From Chrysoperla carnea (lineage: Eukaryota > Arthropoda > Insecta > Neuroptera > Chrysopidae): a stretch of DNA of 64,000 bases. The translations under genes were made by a program, and so were the position numbers. The notes under the pieces were generated by a model. It saw only the letters and a list, made by a program, of their open reading frames with translations, was not told where the DNA came from and made no database searches. Shown here one piece after another: positions 23,752 through 34,770 of this stretch (positions are counted from its first letter, which is position 1; each line of letters opens with the position of its first letter). The stretch is from contig NC_058339.1 of the NCBI RefSeq assembly GCF_905475395.1, positions 79,636,520-79,700,519 of the forward strand, read 5' to 3'.

Positions 23752-23854
23752 ATTCACAAATAATGAAAAGATTCACAAATAATGATGTGGGTGGCCTCTG
23801 TTATAGGCGTATATGTCAGAGAAACGGAGGTTAAACCCCATTATTATTATTATT
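23752..23854 (+). mobile_element. 5'-truncated SINE with perfect target duplication
   Basis: Holds only the SINE 3' body (AATGATGTGGGTGGCC, CAGAGAAACGGAGGTTAAAC) and an ATT-rich tail. It is bounded by a perfect 16-bp direct repeat, AATATTATCTGGAAGG, at 23736-23751 and 23855-23870, the expected mark of LINE-assisted insertion with 5' truncation. Confidence 0.85.
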
Positions 23855-23870
23855 AATATTATCTGGAAGG

Positions 23871-24412
23871 CAAGTAATCGAATATTAATCAAGAAATTAA
23901 GATCCAAAATCCCACACATGGACAATTGCCCTGCTAATGACTTGCCTTCTGGCAAGTAAACTAAGTTTTTATTGTAAAATTTTTCAAGGAACTAGGAATC
24001 CAAGGTACTACATATTATCCAATTATACAACCAAACCAACTTCTGTTTATAGTGTTTTACCCAAACAATAATAATTTTCGACATTTATTTGCCACAATTG
24101 TTTCGACCCCAATTTAAATGCAAACAACAAACAGATGAGAATCAAGGTTTTCAATCCCATTTCGATATATATGTATGTGTGTTTGTTTATAAATATTATT
24201 ATTATTATTATTATTGTTATTATTACTGAAAAAGAAAACCTGAAAATTCATGACTTGAAAATAATATGTGTGTATATGTGTAAAAGAGGCATTATTATTA
24301 TTTCAGTTTTCACTTTGATGCTATTATTGCTTTGCGTATATATATTTTGTTTTTGTATTTTTTATTGTTAATACAGGACACGCATATTTATTCTCTTACA
24401 GAATAAATACCC
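23871..24412. other. Noncoding with (ATT)n run
   Basis: A microsatellite lies at about 24186-24215. No gene or known repeat otherwise. Confidence 0.45.
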
Positions 24413-24830
24413 TTTTTATACCATGCATATTATATGAAATATGCATAATATATTAAATTTAGTCCCAAGTTTGTAAAGCTTAGAAATATTGATGCTAAGA
24501 AAAAATGTTGGTATAGGTGTTCATAAAATCACCTAATTAGTCCATTTCCGGTGGTCTGCCCGTCTGTCTGTCAACACGATAACTCAAAAACGAAATAAGA
24601 TGTCAAGCTGAAATTTTTATAGCGTATTCAGGACGTAAAAAGTGAGGTCGAGTTCGTAAATGAGCAATATAGGTCAATTGGGTCTTGGGTCCGTAGGACT
24701 CATCTTATAAACCGTTAGAGATAGAACAAAAGTTTAAATGTTAAAAATGTTCCCTATAAAAAAATAAACAACTTTTGTTTGAAATATTTTTTAAAACAAA
24801 AAGGTAAACATCACTGATTACCCACGAGAG
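24413..24830 (+). mobile_element. R1 element, 3'-truncated
   Basis: Starts at the family 5' end (TTTTTATACCATGCATAT) and runs through TTTAGTCCCAAGTTTGTAA, the GTCTGTCTGTC block, TAAACCGTTAGAGATAGAAC and the ATCACTGATTACCCACGAGAG segment, then stops before the family 3' hairpin. Confidence 0.8.
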
Positions 24831-25231
24831 TTGCGTCAATTTTTTTTTTTTTTTAATTTATAGATAGAAAATTTTTTCAACATGAAATTTTATCAATTTC
24901 CATGGATTTTAAGAGGATTTTTATTGTTCTCATTCAGATATTGTGAAATACGAAAAAGTATCTAAGTTTGAACAAGGCAAATTGAGAAAATAAACAGGAT
25001 TTTTGAAAAATAAAAGACTATGAGTACTTGTAGCATATCCAAATTTCAAATCGATAGAGTAAAGAGTATAATCGCAGTGCTTGAAATTCAATTGTAACTT
25101 TAATCATTCTTATCTGGAAAACCGCTTTTCTTTATAAAAATTTGTTTCCACCAACGAATGCTTAAGAGAAGTTTTAAAAAAATTATAAAGTTTCACGCAA
25201 ATCAAATAATGATTTCACGCCACTGAAAAAT
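24831..25231. other. Noncoding, nothing recognised
   Basis: Poly-T near 24841-24854; otherwise featureless. Confidence 0.4.
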
Positions 25232-25343
25232 TACTTATAATTGTTCACACTGCCGCAGCCTGAATTCGAACCCACACTCTAAGTCGAAGTAGACAAGCGG
25301 TTAATGTGTATCGCTTTAGACCAGCTCCGCCACTTAGGCTCTT
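25232..25343 (-). mobile_element. SINE head fragment
   Basis: The reverse complement starts at GAGCCTAAGTGGCGGAGCTGG, split here as GAGCCTAAGTGG and CGGAGCTGG, followed by box A-like GGTCTAAAGCG and box B-like GGTTCGAATTC, then GGCTGCGGCAGTGTGAACAA. The body and tail are absent. Confidence 0.75.
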
Positions 25344-26154
25344 AAAACGAGAGTAAATCAACCTGTACAACAATCATAAACATATTGAAAATAGAATAAC
25401 AAATATATTATTATGATGATGAAAAGTAGAAAGGGTTGTTTGAGTTGGTTTAATGGTGGCTGGTAGTGGGTGTGTGTATGTGTGTATGTATGTGCTACTC
25501 TAGCAGTTATTACATTAATAAATATATAAAGGTTGGTATGAGTGGTTTGAGTAGATTGACGACTGTCACGTGTTTATTTCAGTTGTTTATGTTGTACAAC
25601 ATTATTATGCCTGCTGTTTATACAACGTGCAACAATTTATTTTATATATACAACAACAACAACAACAAGGTTAGTTGGATTCCTTGGTTTATTGTTTTAT
25701 TTCTATTTTTTTACCTTTCTTCTTAAGTTTCCATCTCTTTTGTTGGTCCTATTTCCATTATTCAGTTGTCTCTTTTCATATTATTTGCTTGAACTTCATG
25801 GTATTTTTTACTTACAATTGGTTATATAAGAGCTTTGGTGTGCATGATTGGTTATGAGAAGCATATAAAATAATTCTGGGAAGTGTGACACATCTACTGG
25901 ACTGTGTGAATTACTTACCTTATCAAATACTACATCTTTTGTAAAAGGCTTTACGTTGAGGTTAATGCCTCAATCATTTTGCTTTATGGCTAAATAGTGA
26001 AAATCTCTCTCCCCAAAAGATATAGTCAGTTTGGCTGGACTAATATTTATTCAAGTATGATCTATGAAATTTTGCTCTGTAGCACTCCTGATCTTTGAAA
26101 CAAAGAAGGTACATTAGATCAAGCAGGTCGCAGTTTAAAATATTACACTACAAT
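25344..26154. other. Noncoding with simple repeats
   Basis: GTGT/GTAT-rich sequence at 25465-25495 and an ACA run at about 25651-25668. No gene model. Confidence 0.45.
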
Positions 26155-26660
26155 CCCTGTCCCTAAGTTTGATAAATGTGAAAGTTAGTAAGTTTATTTG
26201 TTTCCCTTTTACGCAAAAATTTTTGAATGGGTTTGAATGAAACTCTGCAGTAATTTAGTTCATACATCAGACTAACAAATGCTATAATTTATATAAATAT
26301 ACTTAAAAAAGTAAAATAAAATAAAAAATAAATTAAATTTAATCTTACAATTTTACTACGCCATCGATAACCATCATTTTGAATCATAAATTAAAAATTT
26401 CTGTGAAAATGGTAAACGAAATACAATTCATGATCGTCTTTTTTGATATACTCAACGATTTATGACTATTTTATATTTAAAAAAATTGATAACTGCACAT
26501 ATTTTTTTTCTATGTACAACAATTCCTATCCTTATTTGGAGTATTATGGAAAGGAAATAAGTGGGAACAGGGATGGTAAAGACCATAACGCGGTGATCTT
26601 TACACATCTTTACTTTAAAGATCATAAACAAAGCGAAGCAGGCAAGTATCAGCTAGTCTA
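26155..26660 (-). mobile_element. Interspersed element R4
   Basis: Minus-oriented. Its 3' end lies at the left (reverse complement of GGGAAACAAATAAAC ... CACATTTAT ... AGGGACAGGGA) and its 5' end at the right (reverse complement of ACTAGCTGATACTTGCCTGC). It shares both ends with copies at 27.4, 47.5 and 54.2 kb. Noncoding; the 3' end type resembles that of RTE-related non-autonomous elements as I recall them, unverified. Confidence 0.65.
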
Positions 26661-26662
26661 AT

Positions 26663-27351
26663 ATAATCTAATCAAAAGGCTAAATCAGAACTCCTAAGAT
26701 GTGCGGCAAAATTATGAAGATAAACAAAATGATGTAATTTAAAAGTTTGACTCAGTTTGTTTGCTGTTTCGGTTAAAATTCTATCCCACCAAAGGTTTCT
26801 TTAAAAATTTCTATTAAAACAACAGCGTTGCGAATAGAACAAAGCGATCTCCTGCCTTATTTTTTTATGTCAAAAATAACTAATGACGACTTCAAAATAC
26901 TTGTTTTTTGCTGATTAAATCTACTTAAGAAAATTGAGGGACCATGCTGTCTATCGTTTATTGCAAGAGTTTTGAAGACTGAATAAACATTGGGATATAC
27001 TTCGTCAAATGGAAAAATTTTGACGATTGTAACAAATTGCTCCTTTTAGTAATAAGCTTTACTTTGTTGATCTATAGGAGATATAATAAATACGCTATCA
27101 TATTCAGTTTAGTAAAAAAAAATCCAAAAATTCCAATAAATGTGTTTTTAGTATGTAAATATGAAAATTAGTAATTTCAATTTAAACCAATCAAAAATTA
27201 AATAATGTATTTAGAGAGGTATTTTCTAGGCATTCTTATTATTTATTCTGCAAAATGTTATTCGTTGTATAAAAGCACACATCCATGAGGTGTCCCACAT
27301 TTTTCTGGAAATCATGTTTTTTGAAATAGTACCTCATTTTATTAAGAACTA
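26663..27351. other. Noncoding, nothing recognised
   Basis: No feature could be supported between the two R4 copies. Confidence 0.4.
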
Positions 27352-27825
27352 GCTTGAAACCCGCCCGCTTCACTAGACTTAAAAGTAAAAACCACCGCTT
27401 TATAGCCTATACCTCTCTTGATATCATTAATCGCCCTTACATAACACTTGAAGTGATTGTTTTAGGCAGCTAAAAGATATCAATTATCAATTTTTTAAAT
27501 TGTAAAATAGTCATAATTCATTGAGTATATCAGAGCTGCCATGAATTGTTTGACATATAATATTTTAAATATGTACAGAAATTTTAAAATTATGGTTCCA
27601 AGTGATGATCGTCCTGCTCCACCTGTGATCATTATTTTGAACCATAAATTAAAGATTTAAAATACCATAATGTAAAAATTCAAAATTGTAAATGTCAGAT
27701 TAAATTTAATTTTTTTGTTTTGTGAAAGCGTAACAAACAAACAAACCAACATCCTTACTTTCACATTTATAATATATAGGGATAAGAATAGGGATAGGGA
27801 AAGGGATAGGGATAACCAAATCTCT
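27352..27825 (+). mobile_element. Interspersed element R4, near-complete
   Basis: Starts ACTAGCTTGAAACCCGCCCG, continues with AAAACCACCGCTTTATAGCC, and ends GTGAAAGCGTAACAAACAAAC ... CACATTTATAATATATAGGG, followed by a short array of AGGGATA units (27780-27820). Adjacent to, and inverted relative to, the copy at 26155-26660. Confidence 0.7.
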
Positions 27826-30800
27826 CTATTCTTTCTTTATTTAAATGATAATGTATTAGATAAGATTAATTTCAATAGATGAATAAATAATCGCTATCGC
27901 AAAGATTTTTCGAAATTACGAGTTGGATTTGTTAAACAATAATATTTGTATAATAGAATGGTAGAGTATATCCAAACAACCAAAATCGGTGTGGCTTAAT
28001 TTTACTCGCGATTAAAATTTGTAATAGATGCCATTGCTCGCTATTCATATCTTCAGTTACTGGAAGGAGAGCTAAGCCAATATAACTCAAGTCTTGGTTT
28101 GGTAATATACAACAGCTTGAGCATAAGTTTGTGATTAGCTAGAACTTTGATCCATAGGAGGACTTTTATATTACCTTGGCAATTCGACATTGACTTAAGT
28201 CTCGCTTGAATAACTGTACCCCATTCTATCTCTTCCATAGCTTTCAACGGCAACTCCCACGCGGCACCATGGTGAACTCTTAATAGTGATTTCAATCTGA
28301 TTTTGTTATTTCTTCATTTCTGTTTGTTTTGCTCTCTGGAAGAACACCCTGTACACATACGTGTGCACGTACCTACATAAAGCTACATAATATACATTTA
28401 AACGAAATTATATAAAAGTAGGTCGTATGGGAAAACCTTGAAATACATACGAAGCGATTTAGCGTTATGTGTTTTTTATTCGAGATGGAGTATGCTGATG
28501 ATTAAATGACGCACAATGAGAATAGATTTGTATCTAGAATTGAGAATATATTTTGTACGCTGATGGTACTTCCCACAAATTAAGGAAACTGTTGACATTT
28601 TTATTGATGACAGTGAAATTGATGATAAAATAGTGTACGCTTTATATGCCTTCAAAAATCAGTAATCTATTGCGGGATGCAGGGAGAATTTAAAGCGACA
28701 TACTGGATGGTACTTAATTAGTATCAGTTTGCCTAGCCAGAATTAAAGAGGTGGTCTTCACACACATCTTTTTATAAAGCAGACTGCAATTCCCCAGCTT
28801 CACACTTCTTACTTTTCATATAGCTCTTGTTATTTCATCGTTCCCTTTAACAAGGGAGTGATATTTATGATCAGTTAATAAAATGGAGTTATCTGCTGTT
28901 AAAGCGGAATGGGTCGAGTGGGCCGAGCTAGCTTTAAAGTTTCAGCGCTCTGATTTTCTGTATTTCCAGGGATTAATAACAGTATGTTTTCCAGCCCTGT
29001 CACTAACTGGATTCTCGTGTTCAGGAACGATCTCTATATTTGTAATTAAGTTGATAATCAACCTTTTCGGTTTATTGTCAAACAATGTAGGCCACAAATG
29101 AATACTTTCGTAGCAAATAAATCTTTAAAAATACACGACAGAGAAAGTGCATCCTTTACAGTCTCCTTAACAATAATATATATTTATGTCAGCGATATAC
29201 TATGCCACGTGATTTTCTCTATAATTATTATTATAACTGTGATTTCCCGTACTTCCCCCTTTATTACCTGCCTTCATCTCTTCCCATGTGCTTCGTTCGA
29301 TCATGTATGACTGGCATGGATAATTGTAAATTAGCGTTAGTTTGTTCGTTATATGAGGTAGATATAAGTCTTGGGGCAGTAGGCGTATTTGACAGTCATT
29401 TCAGAACGGTTGGAAATTCGAGTGCTTTCAAGATTGTGCATAACAATTTTTTGTTCTCTACGAAAACGAGAGCTAGAGAGGAAAATTTTTTTATCGTTAT
29501 AGAGTCCGTTTACTCGAGTATACCTACTATTCAACGGAAAGTGGTTTCTCGCTTCCATTAAGTTGGTCCATAATACGCCTTTACCTGATCTGGTTTTTCT
29601 ATCAGTCTAGTAAGATAGAATGCTCGTAGTGTCGAGCGTAGCATACGAACTATAAAGGGTCGCACTGTCTTCGGGACTATTTTACGACCCATTGTTTGCC
29701 CAGGTCTATTAATAAGTCAACTGACCTGAGCAAGTTGGTAAACATCAAATACTGCACTTAGTACTAGCCTATAACAATAGGTAGATTACTCTCATCATCC
29801 ATGGCACGGTCTACTTCTATGTTTTATTTTGTGTTGTTGTTGTTGATAGGTATTAATTTCTATATGGATGAACGACCCGGCGAATCGATAGGTAAAAGTG
29901 TGTAAGGGCAGTGTGGGGAGTTTTTATTGTGAGGAGGTTTTCTGCTTGTGTGGAAATATTGGGTATCGCATTTTATCTATGTGTGACGACTAACTGCCAT
30001 GCACACACAAATGTAAACACCGGGATGGAACATACCGAGTATCATACGAATCATTATTTATTTCATTTCATTTTATCAACCGGCTAAAGAAAAGTTGGTT
30101 CTTTGTTCGAATGATGTATTTTAAAAAAAAATACATGTTCACTGATTTTTCCAACAATTGTGGACAGATTTCTACAATTTTTTGAAAGGGCATATGTCCA
30201 AAACAATCTAAACAGTACAAAACAAATACAAAATTCCCAATTCAAGTAAATATTCTTGTAAACAATTACGCTTTCCGTCAGTTCTACTTTTTGAAAAAAT
30301 GTTATTATTATTAAGGCATTATTTTATTGTAATGTAGGTAAATATAAAAAGCTAGTGGATTGAAGTAAACCCAGTTACTTTAGTTACTTGCAAATTGATG
30401 TTTTTTTAACAAGTAAATATTTTGTTAGTCAACGATCTGTTACTTCCAGTATTTGACTACTTATAGATCCAGGTATCTATACCAAGTTAATATTTTCCTA
30501 ACCTAAACTTCATCGTCACCATACATACCATTTTGAAAACTACGCTTCTCACCCGATCACCGATGCAACAATAAGCATACTTAGTTCTAGGACTAAGCAC
30601 ATTTAGTTCTACATGACTGAATATCTATATATATTTTTTTTAAATTTTGCCTCATAGACTATTAGTTATAATGCAAAGTTTTAAGGTCCAAAATGGAACT
30701 TTTACTTTATAAAAATAAAAATGTTAGGGTATTGTTCCAGCTGACATCCGGTATAAAGAAGAGCTAGTTAACTACTTTTTTAAATGGATTTAGGTTTGTA

Positions 30801-31808
30801 TTTTGCTTGCCTCTTACGCCTGTGAGTGACTTACTCAGTAATGACTAATGTATTGAAAGTTTGAGAAATTATGAAGGCAGATTATAACGTACACACTGAA
30901 AATATCTCAAGATATTTACACTCAGTATTTTTTGTACTCTATGTACCTACATGGATGTCGTGTTTATGTCGGTTTGGTTGGTTGCTATGAGTTACTATAT
31001 TGCTTGGTTTTGATTCAAAAGCGGAAGCTCATACCTATATACTATTTTAAAATACAAGTACAGAGTGTTTCAAAATGTGAATTACATATGACTTCTGACG
31101 AATTTTTTACTACAAGTGTAAGAAAAATTTATACAGATGCCAGGTGGTATTTGAAATTTTCACCTGGAAATAAATAGAAAAGAATGATTATCTTGATTGA
31201 ATAAATTTTCCAAATCAAATGCTAAAAAATCGGTTGAAAATTGAAGGCTCCAGCTTGGTAACAGACATACCGACATACCGACGGGCGCAACATTTTTTAA
31301 AAAGCAATTTGTTGGAATCAGGGACCCTCAAAACGTGTATTTCGGTTAAACTCCGATATCGATTTTTTTTTCGATAACAATACTTTATTTTATTTATAAT
31401 ATAATAAAGTAAAAAATAATGCATATTCCCGATTTTACGAATATTGCATCTTTTTTATTTCGATGCACTTGGTTTTTGATGGTTGTTTATGTACAAAACA
31501 TGAATAAGAACAGAAATGTATTTGCGTAAAATAACAACATGAATACATATATTATTTTACAGGGTGTCCAAGAATTTATATTACGTCAATACATCGTAAT
31601 TTATATTAAGAACAATAAACGTCAACAAAGACACTTTCGTGCTCTGTAAGAAGTATCATGAGTTCTTTAATTGGTATCTTCATATTCTGTGGTACCTTTA
31701 AATTGACTACATTCAGTCTGTCTCACGTATATGTGCATAGAATTCCATACGATAATAAATTTAAAAAAAATGGTGACTCCTGCTGGATTCGAATTCGGAA
31801 CTATAACC
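27826..31808. other. Noncoding stretch of somewhat higher GC
   Basis: Open frames of 70-120 codons occur at 28053-28295 (minus), 28883-29101 and 29202-29561 (plus), but none shows a recognisable domain, and the last contains an M5 terminal repeat, which argues against coding. No splice-supported exon was found. Confidence 0.35.
29368..29425 (+). mobile_element. Solo terminal repeat of family M5
   Basis: GTATTTGACAGTCATTTCAG followed by AACGGTTGGAAATTCGAG matches the plus-oriented M5 end at 52.7 kb almost exactly. No convincing partner end was found downstream. Confidence 0.5.
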
Positions 31809-32110
31809 GGCTCAGTGGTCGACCGGTCTAAGGCGTTAGTGTCTGGCCGTCGGCTACTGACTGAGAGGTTGTGGGTTCGAATCCAGGCAGCGGCAGTGTG
31901 AACAAATTATTATTAATGGGGGCGGTAGAATTGATCACAAGGTCGTCGCTTGGATGAGAACGAAGTAACCGATTCCACCCACACCATAAAATGTAATTGT
32001 ATATACGGATGTAGTTAAATAAATAAAGATTAACAAATAATGATGTAGGTGGCCTCAGTTATAGGTATATGTCAGAGAAACGGAGGTTAAACCCCATTAT
32101 TATTTATTTA
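31809..32110 (+). mobile_element. tRNA-Leu-headed SINE, near-complete
   Basis: The head has box A-like CCGGTCTAAGGCG and box B GGTTCGAATCC (31874-31884). It is followed by GGCAGCGGCAGTGTGAACAA, GGCGGTAGAATTGATCA, CGTCGCTTGG, AACGAAGTAACCGA, a 3' body with GGTGGCCTCAG and AACGGAGGTTAAACCCC, and an ATT-type tail. No clear target duplication was found. Confidence 0.85.
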
Positions 32111-32598
32111 CGCATATGTGCATACGTGTTTGTAGGACTACAAACGTCTGTGGAAAAAAACACACAAAATTAGCAGGCTTTGCACATTTTTTCCCAGTGC
32201 TCTAAATAAGACTACCTACTAACTTACGTGTGGTTTTAAATATCACTCTATTAATTGTAACCAAAAAAAAAACTCACCCTGTATACCGCGATTCTATAAA
32301 ACTGTTTTGCAGGTACTAAATGATAGCAAAGCTTACTATACCTAATAGTATAAAGGTAAACTTTAGCATATATAGTGAAAGTACATAGGAAAAGAAGCAT
32401 TTAGAGTGGAGTAGAGAACGTGGCGGGGAGGGGGGGGGTGCAGGAGAACATACGAACAGCTTTTTAGTAGCTATAACAATCATCACACAATATGTTTTAT
32501 ATTATGTTATATGACAAATACAATGTTTTTACCTTGTAGTTTACATATTACTATTTACAAGTACAAGAGTATATCGTATAAGAGAGAGTATTGTACCT
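32111..32598. other. Noncoding with an isolated G tract
   Basis: At 32421-32440 a GGCGGGGA segment is followed by nine G, a striking run in AT-rich DNA. Nothing else was recognised. Confidence 0.4.
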
Positions 32599-32599
32599 T

Positions 32600-32845
32600 G
32601 TATACTTTAGTCTCGAGTTTGTAATACGAATGCTACGAACAAAATTTTGGCTTAGGTGTTCTTACAATCATATAATTTGTCCATTTTCGGTGATCTGTCC
32701 GCCAGGGGACACGATAACTCAAAGACGAAAAAAAGTATCAAGCGCAAATTTGATTGATTATTCAGTTTGATTAAATAAACAATATAGGTCAATTGAGTTT
32801 TACATTTTGTAAACCGTTAGAGATAGAACTTTAATATAATAAAAG
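32600..32845 (+). mobile_element. R1 element, diverged fragment
   Basis: Recognisable blocks in family order: CGAGTTTGTAATACGAATGC, CAAAATTTTGGCTTAGGTG, CACGATAACTCAAAGACG and TAAACCGTTAGAGATAGAAC. Both ends are decayed. Confidence 0.6.
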
Positions 32846-33453
32846 GTTAACTGTTCTAAGCTTATTTTTACATTTTACTCATACTACCTTAAAAAAGAAA
32901 TATTATTCATTGTAATCAAAGGTACAATACTCACTCATGCACAGTATGATGTAACATACATTTTTATGGGTTGTAGTCAGTTACATTCAAAACCAAAAAC
33001 TGGTGAATGGGAGACGGAAGTGGAATGAATTGGATGTTTGGATTTTTCCCCTCTTATTTGTTTGTTTTAGAATATTAATTCTGTTTGTGACTAATTGTCA
33101 TGCTTACTTAAGGTTTGCTATTAATTGGTTTTACTATATTTAAATTTTATACAGCCGATATTAATTTAAAGTTTGTTTGTGGTTTCAAATAGGCTACCAG
33201 TTTATATTTATTTTAAAAATAAATTCTTCATGAAATGCATATGAAAAGTTTGTAAGGAATGATTTACTATGGTTTCATTAAAATTTTTACAAAATTCTTC
33301 TTCAGACTTTTTATAAGAATTATAACGTGTACAATATTTTATTCATAAAGGTAGAAGTTTTTTACTTTAAAATCTGTATAGTGTTAAGCAACATTGTCGA
33401 AAATTTATGAATTCATTCTAATCCGATCATGTTAGTCATAAGAAGTGATCAAC
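32846..33453. other. Noncoding, nothing recognised
   Basis: AT-rich sequence with no supported feature. Confidence 0.4.
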
Positions 33454-33513
33454 CTCGGAATCTAACGGAATAAGGTGAATTTTCGTACAAACCTTATTCC
33501 GTTAGATTCCGAG
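33454..33513. repeat. Perfect 23-bp inverted repeat (hairpin)
   Basis: CTCGGAATCTAACGGAATAA plus GGT (33454-33476) is exactly mirrored at 33491-33513 across a 14-nt loop. Weaker complementarity continues for about 15 bp outside. It could be a tiny palindromic element or, if transcribed, a small-RNA precursor; nothing here shows which. Confidence 0.85.
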
Positions 33514-33824
33514 ATAAAACCCTAAGATGATTGGAGTATTCAGCATTCACAACATGTTAAATTTTCAATTTTTTACGATTTAGTACAAGAATGTCTTCGT
33601 TAGATTTTTATCTATGAATTAACGAATTTCATATAAAATTTTTTAATAATAATAATTTCATCTTTTGATATCTGCATAAACAAAACTGTTATGCAAAACT
33701 ATTTATGCATAACATATAACGTTGAGCTTTTTTTACAACAATATAACAGTGTAATGGTTACTGATTTTTCTTAATAATATTTGTTGTTTTTAAAAGCTTT
33801 GCAGTGTATGTGGTATTTAGCCTA

Positions 33825-34102
33825 GCACCAAACGTAGTATTTGTCAATTATTTTAAAGCCGACTAGAAATTTCGAAGTTCGTTTTTAAGGTCTATGTAAT
33901 GGCCAGGAACCTATTTACGTTACATATTTATCAATTTTAAAGTAAATGCGAATGCTTTTCTATTATCCCTGAAATAGAATTTGGGGTAATGAACATTTTC
34001 GTAGAAGCAAAAATAGTTATATACAATCTTGACGACAGTCTCTCAAATTTCCAGTTGTTCTGAAGTGATTGTCAAATACTACGTCTGACCCTGGACCCAA
34101 AT
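33825..34102. mobile_element. M5 terminal-inverted-repeat element, about 280 bp
   Basis: The left end (CACCAAACGTAGTATTTGTC, on to GAAATTTCGAAG) and right end (CTCTCAAATTTCCAG, GTCAAATACTACGTCTG) are inverted copies of each other and match M5 ends elsewhere. Interior noncoding. Confidence 0.6.
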
Positions 34103-34435
34103 GTATTCGTATTTACGTTATATATATGCTATATTTACGCTTTATATATGCTGCTCTCAATGCATTTAATAGCATTCGTTATCTGAATTTGTAAACAAGA
34201 TATTGTTATCTATTCGACAAATATCTACATTTATTTATTTACAATGTTTGTTGTATGTATGTTATGTACATAGTTAATGTATCCACCAACCATTTTTTAT
34301 TATAAAACCTTTTTTATAGGCCAAGAATGACCTAATCATTGAGGGTTGGGGCGGAAATTATGAACGGTTTAAACAAAATATGAATCCGAAAAGTTTTGTA
34401 AGCTGCTGATTCTTTGATCATACTGTCAACAAGTG
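34103..34435. other. Noncoding, nothing recognised
   Basis: AT-rich sequence between two repeats. Confidence 0.4.
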
Positions 34436-34770
34436 AAATTTACAAAATTTAAAAAACCCCTGAGCAATTTTTCGGGTACGAAATCCTAAACTCGCACTTT
34501 AATCATATCTATGAAGACTCGTTAAATTACCTTTCAAATGAAGCAAAACAAATCCAAATCGGTTCATTCGTCTGGGCGCTACGATGCCACAAACAGACAC
34601 ACCCTTATTATTGGTTCGGGGATAAATAAGTAAAATTTACAAAACTCTCGACAAATTTTTCGGGTGCGGAAACTTAAACTTGCACTTGAAACATAGCTAA
34701 GAACACTGCCCGTTAAATTTCCTTTCAAACAAAACCAAAAAAATTAAAATCGGTTAAAAAAAATAATATT
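34436..34770 (+). repeat. Repeat R2 as about 1.7 tandem units
   Basis: AATTTACAAAATTTAAAAAA at about 34439 recurs as AATTTACAAAACTCTCG at about 34634, a period near 195 bp. The first unit is complete through TTCATTCGTCTGGGCGCTAC; the second stops at AAAATCGGTT. Homologous to 2040-2262. Confidence 0.6.

Noticed and set aside
27780..27825. Telomere-like GGGATA array
   Set aside because: Only a few imperfect units directly at the 3' end of an R4 element, where the same AGGGATA motif ends other copies.
28053..28295. 80-codon minus-strand open frame with more balanced composition
   Set aside because: Looks protein-like in composition, but I could not recognise a domain or flanking splice-linked exons; left as unsupported.
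29202..29561. 119-codon plus-strand open frame
   Set aside because: Contains an M5 terminal repeat and low-complexity Tyr runs; no domain; an antisense frame is also open.
31809..31900. Candidate tRNA gene
   Set aside because: Has A and B boxes but the acceptor stem does not close and the same head-body-tail unit recurs at several loci; it is a SINE head.
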